Assembly (NCBI GenBank): GCA_964585685.1
Contig: CAZPEP010000026.1
Coordinates: 1-64,000, forward strand
Origin: JALHVH01 sp964585685
Lineage (GTDB): Bacteria; Acidobacteriota; Aminicenantia; Aminicenantales; Saccharicenantaceae
DNA length: 64,000 bases
Reading direction: 5' to 3'
Of the stretch, positions 33,371 through 41,239 are shown in pieces. Below the pieces are notes generated by a model. That model saw nothing but the letters and a program-made list of their open reading frames with translations, searched no databases and was not told the origin of the DNA. Numbering within the stretch: position 1 is the stretch's first letter; the number at the start of each line of letters is the position of its first letter. The position numbers and the translations under genes were made by a program.

Positions 33371-34644
33371 TGATAGCGACCGGTCCGAAAGCGGAGATCA
33401 TTGCGGTCGGGACGGAGCTCCTGACGCCCCATTTCCGCGATACGAATTCCCTGTTTCTGATCGAGAAGCTCGAGGACCGGGGGATCCGGGTTGCTTTCAG
33501 GACGATCGTCGGCGACGATCGGGAGGACCTTATCGGCTGCCTCAGGACCGCCCTGAGGCGCTCGCAGCTCATTGTCGTGACGGGCGGGTTGGGCCCGACC
33601 GAAGACGACAGGACGCGCGAGGTCGCGGCCGAAGCCTTGGGCCGGGGCCTGGTCTTCGACGCCGCCGTCCGGAAGGCCATCCGGGACCGGTTCCGCGGCC
33701 GGGGCCTCGGCCGGATGCCCGCATCCAACAGAAAGCAATGCTTCGTGATCGAGGGGGCCAAAGTCCTGGCGAACCCGAACGGCACGGCGCCGGGCCTATG
33801 GATCGAGACCGGATCGCGAAGACTCGTCCTTCTCCCGGGCCCGCCACGAGAGCTCGAACCCATGTTCGACGCCGCCGTCGTCCCGAGACTCGCAGGGTTC
33901 GGGTCCGGATTCACCGTGCGTCGCGTCCTGAAGGTCACGGGCCTTCCCGAATCCCGGATGGAAGACCGGCTGAAAAGCATCTATCCAAAGATCCCGGCCG
34001 GCGTGGGCGTCACGACCCTCGCCTGCCCCGGCGACCTCCAAGTACGGCTGACGGTTTCGGGCATGGCGGACCGGGGCCTGGCGGAACGTATGGCCGACCG
34101 TTCCTCAGCGCTCGTCTGCCGCAAGCTCGGAGATTTCGTCTATTCGTCGGCCGGAGAGACCCTTGAAGAGGTCGTGGGCGGGCTCTTGAGATCGCGAGGC
34201 CGGACGGTCGCCTGTGCGGAGTCCTGCACCGGGGGCCTTCTCAGCTACCGTCTGACCGACGTCCCGGGAAGCTCCGTATATTTTCTTGAGGGAATCGTGG
34301 CTTACAGCAACCGGGCCAAGAGTCGCAGGCTCGGCGTCCCGTCGGCCCTGATTAGGGCGAACGGCGCCGTGAGCGCGTCCGTCGTTGAGGCCATGGCCAG
34401 AGCGGTCCGGGAGCGCGCCGGATCAGACTACGGCTTGGCCGTTACCGGCATCGCCGGGCCGTCCGGGGGTTCGGAGGAAAAGCCTGTCGGCCTGGTCTTT
34501 ACGGCCCTGGCCTGGAACGGCGGCGCCTTCGTGGAGCGGAACCTCTTCCGCGGGACGCGGGAGACCGTGAAATCCCAATCCGCGCAGAAGGCCCTGGACA
34601 TGCTGAGGAGGAGGCTCCTCTTCGAGCTCCGGGAGCGCCCATGA
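33367..34644 (+). CDS. cinA: CinA family protein (MoCF-like plus NMN amidohydrolase domains)
   Basis: 425 aa, two-domain CinA. The N-terminal COG1058 domain (AEIIAVGTELLTPHFRDTNS, VVTGGLGPTEDD, NPNGTAPGL, LLPGPPREL) is a molybdopterin-binding-like ADP-ribose pyrophosphatase module. The C-terminal PncC domain (VACAESCTGGLLSYRLTDVP, AVTGIAGPSGGSEEKP) deamidates nicotinamide mononucleotide. The pair recycles NAD breakdown products. The ATGATG start at 33367 overlaps the pgpA stop. Family length and motifs are complete. Confidence 0.92.
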   Translation: MMIATGPKAEIIAVGTELLTPHFRDTNSLFLIEKLEDRGIRVAFRTIVGDDREDLIGCLRTALRRSQLIVVTGGLGPTEDDRTREVAAEALGRGLVFDAAVRKAIRDRFRGRGLGRMPASNRKQCFVIEGAKVLANPNGTAPGLWIETGSRRLVLLPGPPRELEPMFDAAVVPRLAGFGSGFTVRRVLKVTGLPESRMEDRLKSIYPKIPAGVGVTTLACPGDLQVRLTVSGMADRGLAERMADRSSALVCRKLGDFVYSSAGETLEEVVGGLLRSRGRTVACAESCTGGLLSYRLTDVPGSSVYFLEGIVAYSNRAKSRRLGVPSALIRANGAVSASVVEAMARAVRERAGSDYGLAVTGIAGPSGGSEEKPVGLVFTALAWNGGAFVERNLFRGTRETVKSQSAQKALDMLRRRLLFELRERP

Positions 34645-35201
34645 GAACGTTCGTCGCCATCGATCTTTCCCCCGGGATCAAGATCGCGCTGGAGACCCTG
34701 ATCCGGAACGTCCGGAAGAACTCCGGTGGCGTCAAGTGGGCCGGGCCTGGCGCGATGCACCTGACGCTCAAGTTCCTGGGCGAGATTCCCGAGGACACGG
34801 CCGGGTCCGTAGGGACCCTGCTCGAAGGACTCGCCGGAGCCCGACGTCCTTTTTCCCTGAAGCTCAAAGGAACAGGGACATTTCCCCCCGGCGGGGGGAT
34901 GAACGCGAGGGTCCTTTGGGCCGGGGTCGTTGAGGACCCGGGGCTCATGGAGCTTCAGGCGGCGCTGGAAGACGAATTAGAAAAAGCCGGGTTCCCCCGC
35001 GAGGATAGGCCGTTTCACCCGCACATGACGCTGGGCCGGGTCAAGTCCCCGGATGGCCTCGACCGGGTCCTCGGGGAGCTCGAGCGGTACGGGAAGGTCG
35101 ATCTAGGGGAGATGACCGTCGCGCGGCTTACGTTCTTCCAGAGCGTCCTCAAACCCTCCGGGCCGGAGTACCGAATCCTGTCCGAGGCGGCCCTGAAATG
35201 A
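34641..35201 (+). CDS. thpR: RNA 2',3'-cyclic phosphodiesterase
   Basis: 186 aa 2H phosphoesterase. The two catalytic HxTx motifs are HLTLKFLGE (about residue 35) and HPHMTLGRV (about residue 125). RTFVAIDLSPGIK is the typical start. ThpR/LigT opens 2',3'-cyclic phosphates to 2'-phosphates and can act in RNA repair. The start overlaps the cinA stop by 4 nt, as is common for cinA-thpR neighbours. Nothing unusual in length. Confidence 0.9.
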   Translation: MRTFVAIDLSPGIKIALETLIRNVRKNSGGVKWAGPGAMHLTLKFLGEIPEDTAGSVGTLLEGLAGARRPFSLKLKGTGTFPPGGGMNARVLWAGVVEDPGLMELQAALEDELEKAGFPREDRPFHPHMTLGRVKSPDGLDRVLGELERYGKVDLGEMTVARLTFFQSVLKPSGPEYRILSEAALK

Positions 35202-35788
35202 AGGCCCTCTTCGCGATCCTTTCCTACCTCCTGGGCGCTATCCCGACAGGCTACCTCGTCTTCAAGCTGAGCGCGCGGGAGGATATTCGGGACTTCGGGA
35301 GCCGGAACACCGGTGCCACGAACGTGATGCGGCTTAAGGGCTGGAAGCTTGCCGTCCCCGTGGTCCTTGCCGACGTCCTCAAGGGATTCCTTCCCGCGTT
35401 CCTGGCCTTCCGTCTCTTCGGCGATCCCCGCCTCGCCCTCATCGTATCCTTGCTGGCGGTCGTCGGCCATTGTTATCCCGTCTATATCCGATTTCGCGGG
35501 GGGAAAGGGGTTGCGACGACCGTGGGCGCGGCCGCAGCCCTGGCCTTCGCCCCGCTCCTCGTCTCCCTGACCATATTCCTCATCGTCGTCGGCCTGACGC
35601 GTTACGTATCCCTCGGCTCCATCCTGGGGGTCGTTTCCTTCCCCGTTTTCGTCCACTTCTTCGGCGGCGGGGTAGAGACCGTTGCTTGGGGAGCCGCGAT
35701 CACGGTCCTGATCGTTTTCAAGCATCGCGGCAACATCGGCCGGCTCCTTGCCGGCCGCGAAAGGAAGCTCGGGGAGAAGGCCTCATGA
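35198..35788 (+). CDS. plsY: Acyl-phosphate:glycerol-3-phosphate acyltransferase
   Basis: 196 aa integral membrane protein with five predicted helices. The PlsY motifs are SYLLGAIPTGYLV, the GSRNTGATNVMR motif, GHCYPVYIRFRGGKGVATT and the C-terminal FKHRGNIGRLLAGRE. It makes lysophosphatidate from glycerol-3-phosphate and acyl-phosphate. The start overlaps thpR by 4 nt and its stop overlaps gpsA by 4 nt, so the enzyme that makes its substrate (GpsA) is translated with it. Confidence 0.93.
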   Translation: MKALFAILSYLLGAIPTGYLVFKLSAREDIRDFGSRNTGATNVMRLKGWKLAVPVVLADVLKGFLPAFLAFRLFGDPRLALIVSLLAVVGHCYPVYIRFRGGKGVATTVGAAAALAFAPLLVSLTIFLIVVGLTRYVSLGSILGVVSFPVFVHFFGGGVETVAWGAAITVLIVFKHRGNIGRLLAGRERKLGEKAS

Positions 35789-36780
35789 AGACAAGCGTCA
35801 TTGGCGGCGGAAGCTGGGGTTCGGCGTTCGCGCTCCACCTCGGGAAGCTCGGAGTTCGGACAAAGCTCTGGATACGCGAAGAGGACATCTTCGAGACTCT
35901 CCGGAAGACGCGCGAGAACAAGGCCTTTCTTCCCGGCCACATCTTTTCCGACCAGGTCTCATTCTATCGCGATCTTCCGGAAGCGGTGGTCTCTTCGGAC
36001 GTCCTGTTCATCGCCGTCCCTTCGCAATTCTGCCGTCCCCTCTTTACCGAGATGGCTCCCTACCTCGCTCACGGCCCGGTCGTCGTCAGCCTGACCAAGG
36101 GTCTGGAGCCGAAGTCACTGAAACGTATGAGCCAGGTCATGGAAGAGGCCTTCCAGCCCTTCCGGAAACCAGCCTTGGCTGTGCTGTCCGGGCCCAGCTT
36201 CGCCAAGGAACTAGCCCTCGAACACCCCACGGCGGTCGTGGTCGCTTCGAGGGACCTGGAGTGCGCGCGGAAGGTCCAGCATCTTGTTTCCAACCTGACC
36301 CTCAGGGCCTATGCCTCGACCGACGTCATAGGCGTCGAGCTCTGCGGGGCCATGAAGAATGTCATCGCGATCGCCGCGGGCATATCCGACGCCCTGGAGT
36401 TCGGGCTGAACAGCCGGGCGGCTCTGATCACGCGCGGCCTCTCCGAGATTACGCGGCTCGGGACCCATCTCGGGGCCCGGAGGGAAACGTTCTCGGGGCT
36501 AGCCGGGATGGGCGACCTGATCCTGACCTGCACCGGGGAGCTAAGCCGGAACCATTTCGTCGGATACGAACTAGGCAAGGGGAAGTCCCTGAGGGCGATC
36601 CTCGGCCGCATGAGGATGGTGGCCGAGGGTGTCCGGACGACCCTGTCGGTCCATAATCTTGCCCGGCGCGAGTCCATGGAGATGCCCATCTCGGAGCAAG
36701 TCTACCAGGTCCTGTACAGGAACAGGTCCCCTAAAAAGGCCATCGACGAACTCATGTCCCGAACCCTGAAGAGCGAGTGA
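35785..36780 (+). CDS. gpsA: NAD(P)-dependent glycerol-3-phosphate dehydrogenase
   Basis: 331 aa. The nucleotide loop is VIGGGSWGSAFALHL and the substrate block SLTKGLEPKSLKRMS. The catalytic Lys is in ELCGAMKNVIAIAAG, with LAGMGDLILTCTGELSRN after it. It reduces dihydroxyacetone phosphate to sn-glycerol-3-phosphate for phospholipid synthesis and feeds PlsY. The start ATG 35785 (AGAAGG site) overlaps the plsY stop. It is the last gene of the asnS operon; a 41-nt gap follows. Confidence 0.94.
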   Translation: MKTSVIGGGSWGSAFALHLGKLGVRTKLWIREEDIFETLRKTRENKAFLPGHIFSDQVSFYRDLPEAVVSSDVLFIAVPSQFCRPLFTEMAPYLAHGPVVVSLTKGLEPKSLKRMSQVMEEAFQPFRKPALAVLSGPSFAKELALEHPTAVVVASRDLECARKVQHLVSNLTLRAYASTDVIGVELCGAMKNVIAIAAGISDALEFGLNSRAALITRGLSEITRLGTHLGARRETFSGLAGMGDLILTCTGELSRNHFVGYELGKGKSLRAILGRMRMVAEGVRTTLSVHNLARRESMEMPISEQVYQVLYRNRSPKKAIDELMSRTLKSE

Positions 36781-36821
36781 CCCCCGGCCCGGGGATCACC
36801 CCGCCGTAAAAGGAGGATGAG

Positions 36822-37598
36822 ATGGAACGGAAGGCGTGGAAAGCGGCGACCGCCCTTGTCGCCTGCCTCGGGCTGGCGTTTTGCGCCTCTGCCCAGAAGA
36901 AGCAGGCAAGGTCCCGGGAGAAGGACCACCAATATCAATACAACGTCGGGCTCTTTTATCTTAACGGGAGCCGCGTAGATGAGGCCTTGGTGTATCTCAA
37001 CAAGAGCCTCTCCCTGAACCCAAAATACTTCCTGGCGTGGAATGCCGTCGGCCTAGCCCGTTCGATGCAGGGCAACCTCCAAGAATCGGTCGCCGCCTTC
37101 CAAAAAGTCCTCGAGGTCAATCCTCGGTTCACAGAGGCGCGCAACAACCTCGGGACGGTCTATCAGGAGATGGGCTTCGCGGACAAGGCCGAAGCAGAGT
37201 TCCGGAAGGCCCTCGAGGACCCCACTTATCTATCTCTCGAACTCCCCCATTACAACCTTGCCCGGCTCTACTTCACGATGGACCGTTTCGACGACGCCCG
37301 GGACGAGGTCGAACGGTCCATCCAGATCAAGCCCCGTTTTGCCATGGCCCACAACCTCAAGGGGCTGATCCTCGAAAGGAAGGGAGACCTCCCCGGCGCC
37401 GTCGACGCTTACGGGCAGGCCGTGAAGTTCGTGCCCGACGATGTCAGCTTCGGGTTCAACCTCGGCGCGGCCCTGTTCAAGAACGACGAATTCGAACGGG
37501 CCAAGGAAGTCTTGGAACGCATATCCCCCAGGATCACAGACCCGGAGACCAAGGCCAAGCTCCGGGAATACCTGGACGCCATCAAGGGCAAGAAATAG
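36822..37598 (+). CDS. Exported TPR protein (PilW/PilF-like)
   Basis: 258 aa. The signal peptide (TALVACLGLAFCASAQ) has a Cys five residues before the apparent cleavage site, so lipidation is possible but not a clean lipobox. About six tandem TPR units follow, each with the W/Y-G-A-P spacing, for example AWNAVGLARSMQGNLQESVA and EARNNLGTVYQEMGFADKAE. The layout resembles type IV pilus stability proteins PilW/PilF, but no pilus gene is near. Start ATG 36822 follows AAAGGAGGATGAG. Role: periplasmic scaffold, otherwise unassigned. Confidence 0.82.
   Translation: MERKAWKAATALVACLGLAFCASAQKKQARSREKDHQYQYNVGLFYLNGSRVDEALVYLNKSLSLNPKYFLAWNAVGLARSMQGNLQESVAAFQKVLEVNPRFTEARNNLGTVYQEMGFADKAEAEFRKALEDPTYLSLELPHYNLARLYFTMDRFDDARDEVERSIQIKPRFAMAHNLKGLILERKGDLPGAVDAYGQAVKFVPDDVSFGFNLGAALFKNDEFERAKEVLERISPRITDPETKAKLREYLDAIKGKK
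37582..37597 (+). repeat. 16-bp direct repeat, left copy
   Basis: TCAAGGGCAAGAAATA at the end of the TPR gene is repeated exactly at 41209-41224, bracketing the E1/E2 genes. A CCTGGA motif lies 5' of both copies. Confidence 0.5.
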
Positions 37599-37650
37599 CG
37601 ACCTGTTTCCTGCCGGAAAAAGAATTGGCCAAGCTCATGGAGACCTGAAT

Positions 37651-39822
37651 ATGAAAAAAACGAAAGTTCATGCGGATTTTTCTATATGGGAATGGAAATC
37701 GGAGGCGTCTGACATCAAGGCGTTCGACCCGCTCAAGGCCCGCCGGATTCTCTTCCAAATTTATCTCATCAATTCCTTCGAACATGCCTTGTTGAATTTG
37801 AAAAAAGACGGCTGTGTCTGGGGTCCGGTCCATTGCTCGGTCGGTCAGGAGGGCGCGGCCGCCGCGACCGCGGCCGCACTCAAAACCTCGGACAAATATT
37901 TGGCCACGCACAGGTCCCACCATCAATTCCTGGCCAAAGTGCTGAACTCCATCCTTCCCCCGGGATGGGACCCGGTCCGCGAAGACGTTCCGGAGGCCGC
38001 GAATGAGGCCGTCCGGAAAACCTTAGCCGAGATCATGGGGTTTGCCGAAGGCTACTGCGGCGGCCGGGGCGGATCCATGCACCTGAGAAATGCCGAAGCC
38101 GGGTTCCTCGGGTCGAACGGCATCGTCGGCGGAGGCATTCCGATCTCGACGGGGGCCGCGTTCAGCGAGAAGAACGCCGGCACCGGCAATATCGTCCTCT
38201 GCGCGTTTGGCGACGGGGCCGTGAACCAGGGGTCATTCCACGAGGCCCTGAACCTTGCCGGGCTCTGGAAACTGCCTCTGGTTTTCTTCCTGGAAAACAA
38301 CCTCTACGCCGTAGCCACTTCGGTCCGGGAGGCGTCCGCGATCGAAAGGCTTGCCGTTCGGGCGTCGTCCTACGGAATGGACGCGTACGTCGTCGACGCG
38401 GCGGACACGGTCGCGGTTCACGGAGTCGTCGAGGAGGCCGCGCGCCGCGTCCGCGGGGGCGGGGGCCCGATCCTCATCGAAGCCCTGTGTTACCGCCGCT
38501 ACCATCATTACGGAGACAAGGTAGGCAGCATCTTCGGATACCGGAGCCGCGAGGAAGAGGAGCGGAAGGCGGCCGAGGAGCCGATCGTGAAGTTTCCCGC
38601 GGACCTGAAATCGGCCGGGCTCATGACGGACCGCGAGGACGCCCGTATAAAACAAATCGCCGAAGCCTCGACGGCCGCGGCGGTCGAAGCGTGCAGTCTT
38701 CCGGGTTCCCCACGCCGAGTCAGGGCGGAGAAATTCCCGAGGCCGGAAACGCTCACAGAAGGCCTGCGGAGCGCGGGCCGGGAGTGGGCGGGGATCGTCT
38801 TCAACGAGCGCGAGGACTTTCCTGCGACGAGGAGCCTCAAGTTCGCCGACGCGATCGCCGAGGCCACGGGCCGCTGGCTCGAAAAGGATCCCCGGGTTTT
38901 CGTCCTCGGGGAGGAGGTGGCGAACCTGGGGGGAGGCGCCTACGGGGGAACGAAAGGGCTTCCGCCGAAGTATCCGGGCCGAATCCTCAACACCCCGATC
39001 TCCGAAGCTGGCTTTACCGGATTGGCGCTGGGGGCCGCCATGACCGGGATGAAACCGATCGTGGAGATCATGTTTCCCGATTTCACCCTCGTCGCGGCCG
39101 ACCAGATCTTCAACCAGATCGCCAGGGCCCGGCACCAATTCGGCGGCACGACCGACATCCCGCTCGTGGTCCGGACGCGGGTGGCCGTCGGCGGCGGCTA
39201 CGGGGCCCAACACTCCATGGATCCGGTAGGGCTCTACGCCCTCTTCCCCGGCTGGAGGATCGTGGCTCCCGGAAACAGCTTCGATTATATCGGGCTTTTC
39301 AATTCGGCCATGCAGTCCCTGGATCCCGTCCTGATCATGGAACATCATTCTCTTTACGAAATGAAGTTCCCCGTGCCCGAGGATACGCTCGATTATTTCG
39401 TTCCCTTCGGCCGGGCGAAAATCCTGGCGGAGGGCGGCGACGTGACCGTGATCGCCTACGGGGCGATGGCCAACCGATGCCAAAGTATCGCGCAATCACT
39501 GGCGGTAGAGGGGATTCGGGCCGAAGTTATCGACCTCCGGACCGTCGATCACCCGGGCATCGATTACGCGGCCATTGTCCGTTCGGTCAAAAAAACGGGG
39601 ATCGCTGTGATCGCGGAGGAGGCGTCCGAGAGCGCGTCCATCGGGATGGCCGTCGCGGCCGGGATCATGGATCGTTGTTTCGACTATCTCGACGGTCCCT
39701 TGGTCAGGCTGGCCTCGGCCGACATCCCCAATCCCGTGTCCCAGCCTCTTGAAAAAGCGGCCCTGCTGTCCGACGAACGCATTCGGGAAGCCGTCCGGGC
39801 CGCGGCGGGAAGGAACCGGTAA
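37651..39822 (+). CDS. Alpha-keto acid dehydrogenase E1, fused alpha-beta subunits
   Basis: 723 aa. The alpha part (about residues 20-360) has the thiamine-diphosphate motif GDGAVNQGSFHEALNLAG ending in ENN, plus GRGGSMHL and GGGIPISTGAA. The beta part (about residues 385-723) has FADAIAEATGRWLEKDP, VFVLGEEVANLGG, EAGFTGLALGAAMTGM and EASESASIGMAV. The fused form resembles E1 of 2-oxoisovalerate or acetoin/pyruvate complexes of the alpha2beta2 type. Followed by E2 after 27 nt; no E3 gene here. ATG 37651 has a GGAG site. Substrate (branched-chain keto acid, pyruvate or acetoin) is undecided. Confidence 0.88.
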   Translation: MKKTKVHADFSIWEWKSEASDIKAFDPLKARRILFQIYLINSFEHALLNLKKDGCVWGPVHCSVGQEGAAAATAAALKTSDKYLATHRSHHQFLAKVLNSILPPGWDPVREDVPEAANEAVRKTLAEIMGFAEGYCGGRGGSMHLRNAEAGFLGSNGIVGGGIPISTGAAFSEKNAGTGNIVLCAFGDGAVNQGSFHEALNLAGLWKLPLVFFLENNLYAVATSVREASAIERLAVRASSYGMDAYVVDAADTVAVHGVVEEAARRVRGGGGPILIEALCYRRYHHYGDKVGSIFGYRSREEEERKAAEEPIVKFPADLKSAGLMTDREDARIKQIAEASTAAAVEACSLPGSPRRVRAEKFPRPETLTEGLRSAGREWAGIVFNEREDFPATRSLKFADAIAEATGRWLEKDPRVFVLGEEVANLGGGAYGGTKGLPPKYPGRILNTPISEAGFTGLALGAAMTGMKPIVEIMFPDFTLVAADQIFNQIARARHQFGGTTDIPLVVRTRVAVGGGYGAQHSMDPVGLYALFPGWRIVAPGNSFDYIGLFNSAMQSLDPVLIMEHHSLYEMKFPVPEDTLDYFVPFGRAKILAEGGDVTVIAYGAMANRCQSIAQSLAVEGIRAEVIDLRTVDHPGIDYAAIVRSVKKTGIAVIAEEASESASIGMAVAAGIMDRCFDYLDGPLVRLASADIPNPVSQPLEKAALLSDERIREAVRAAAGRNR

Positions 39823-39849
39823 ACGAGCATCGCGCAAGGGACAAACACG

Positions 39850-41019
39850 ATGATCATCAACGTCAAACTCCCCGAAGGGGAGCAGGCTTTCGGAGAGGGC
39901 ACGGTTCTGGCCTGGAAAATCAAGGAAGGCGATTCCGTCCGCAAGGGAGACATCATCGCTGAAATCGAGACGCCCAAAGCGGTCATCGAATTCGAGTCTC
40001 CCCAAACGGGTGTCGTTTCCAAGCTTATGGTCCAGGAAGGGATTTCTTTTCCCATGAACGAAACCCTGGCGCTTATCGAACAACAGGATTCGGCGGCCGG
40101 AGTCAAAGGAAGATCCGCCGAAGCCGAGGAGCGTTGGATCCGGACCGAGGACAAACCGAACTGCGACGGGCAACCCAACCTGATGAGGATATTGGCGTCT
40201 CCGGCCGCGAAAAGGCTCGCCCGGGAAAAAAGCGTGGACCTGGCTCTCGTCCGGGGAACGGGCCCCGGAGGGAGGATCGTGGAAAGCGACGTCCTCCCCT
40301 TCCAGGGGCCTGGTGCTCAAGCTCTGCCGCCGGAAGGCACCGGAGTATCCGGGGAAAAAACCGTTCCTCTTTCCCGGATGCGTCAGGCTGCAGCCCTCCG
40401 GCTCGTCCTCAGCAAGCAAACGATCCCCCACTTCTACCTGACCACCGAAGTGGACGCCGGGCGGCTCTGGGACGAATATGTCCGCCTCAAAGCCCTCAGG
40501 AACGTCAGTCTGAACGATTTCATCGTCAAGGCTGCGGCTGCGGCCCTCAGGGAATTTCCGGAAATCAACAGCAGCGTTCTGGGCGACCTCCAGATCTTCC
40601 ATGGCCAGATTAACATCGGTATCGCGGTCCGGGTCGAGGGGGGATTGAGAATTCCGGTCCTCCGCGAAGCCGACCGCCTGAGCTTGGAGGAAATCACCCG
40701 GGCTACCTCGGATCTCGTCCGGAAGGCACACGAAGGCAAGGTCGAGGGCGCCGGAAAGGGGACGTTCACCATTTCCAACCTCGGGATGTTCGACATCACG
40801 GAATTCGCCGCCATTATCAACCCCCCCGAAGCCGCCATCTTGGCCGTTGGGAAAGTCCGCGAAGCGGCCGTGGTCAGGAACGGGACTGTTTCAGCAGGCC
40901 GCCTCTTAAGCCTGACTCTCTCCTGCGACCACAGGGCGTTCGATGGGGTCACCGGAGCGAGATTCCTGCGAAGGATCCGGCAAATCCTGGAAGGCGCCGG
41001 AGGCAACGCCCGGGGATGA
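39850..41019 (+). CDS. Dihydrolipoyllysine acyltransferase (E2)
   Basis: 389 aa. A single lipoyl domain (residues 1-80) has the lipoylated Lys in IETPKAVIEFES (about residue 43). A peripheral-subunit binding domain follows (ASPAAKRLAREKSVDLALV, GTGPGGRI; about residues 115-145). The catalytic domain carries SRMRQAAALRL, FTISNLGMF and the active His/Asp in LSCDHRAFDG. It moves the acyl group from E1 to CoA. It follows the fused E1 and shares its slightly lower GC by eye. Acyl specificity cannot be told from sequence. Confidence 0.9.
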   Translation: MIINVKLPEGEQAFGEGTVLAWKIKEGDSVRKGDIIAEIETPKAVIEFESPQTGVVSKLMVQEGISFPMNETLALIEQQDSAAGVKGRSAEAEERWIRTEDKPNCDGQPNLMRILASPAAKRLAREKSVDLALVRGTGPGGRIVESDVLPFQGPGAQALPPEGTGVSGEKTVPLSRMRQAAALRLVLSKQTIPHFYLTTEVDAGRLWDEYVRLKALRNVSLNDFIVKAAAAALREFPEINSSVLGDLQIFHGQINIGIAVRVEGGLRIPVLREADRLSLEEITRATSDLVRKAHEGKVEGAGKGTFTISNLGMFDITEFAAIINPPEAAILAVGKVREAAVVRNGTVSAGRLLSLTLSCDHRAFDGVTGARFLRRIRQILEGAGGNARG

Positions 41020-41075
41020 ACGGGTTCTTCAACGGGCTCCTGAGGATCGACCTTTCGAGGCGGAGCTTCGCCTAG
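41016..41075 (+). pseudogene. Possible remnant of an aldehyde ferredoxin oxidoreductase 5' end
   Basis: A 19-codon frame starts at ATG 41016, overlapping the E2 stop (ATGA), and ends at TAG 41073-41075. Its product MNGFFNGLLRIDLSRRSF resembles the N-terminus of tungsten aldehyde ferredoxin oxidoreductases (M-x-G-x-x-x-x-x-L-R-I/V-D-L). No further AFOR sequence is readable in any frame after it. A 19-residue match is weak, so chance is possible. Confidence 0.35.
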
Positions 41076-41239
41076 AATACGGCAAAGCTGCCGCATTTGG
41101 AACAGAGCATGGGGTCAACTTCCGCCGTACTCGTCCGTGAATACTAGTCACAGGCGAGCGGAGAACTATCGAAATGGGACAGCATCGTGCCCTGGATCCA
41201 AGCTGGCGTCAAGGGCAAGAAATAACTGCCGGGAAGGGG
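41076..41239. other. Decayed intergenic region between E2 and ahcY
   Basis: No supported gene. It holds the right copy of the 16-bp repeat (41209-41224) and ends in a hairpin that overlaps the ahcY stop. Confidence 0.4.
41209..41224 (+). repeat. 16-bp direct repeat, right copy
   Basis: TCAAGGGCAAGAAATA, identical to 37582-37597. The 3.6 kb between the copies is the E1/E2 pair plus the possible AFOR remnant. Confidence 0.5.
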
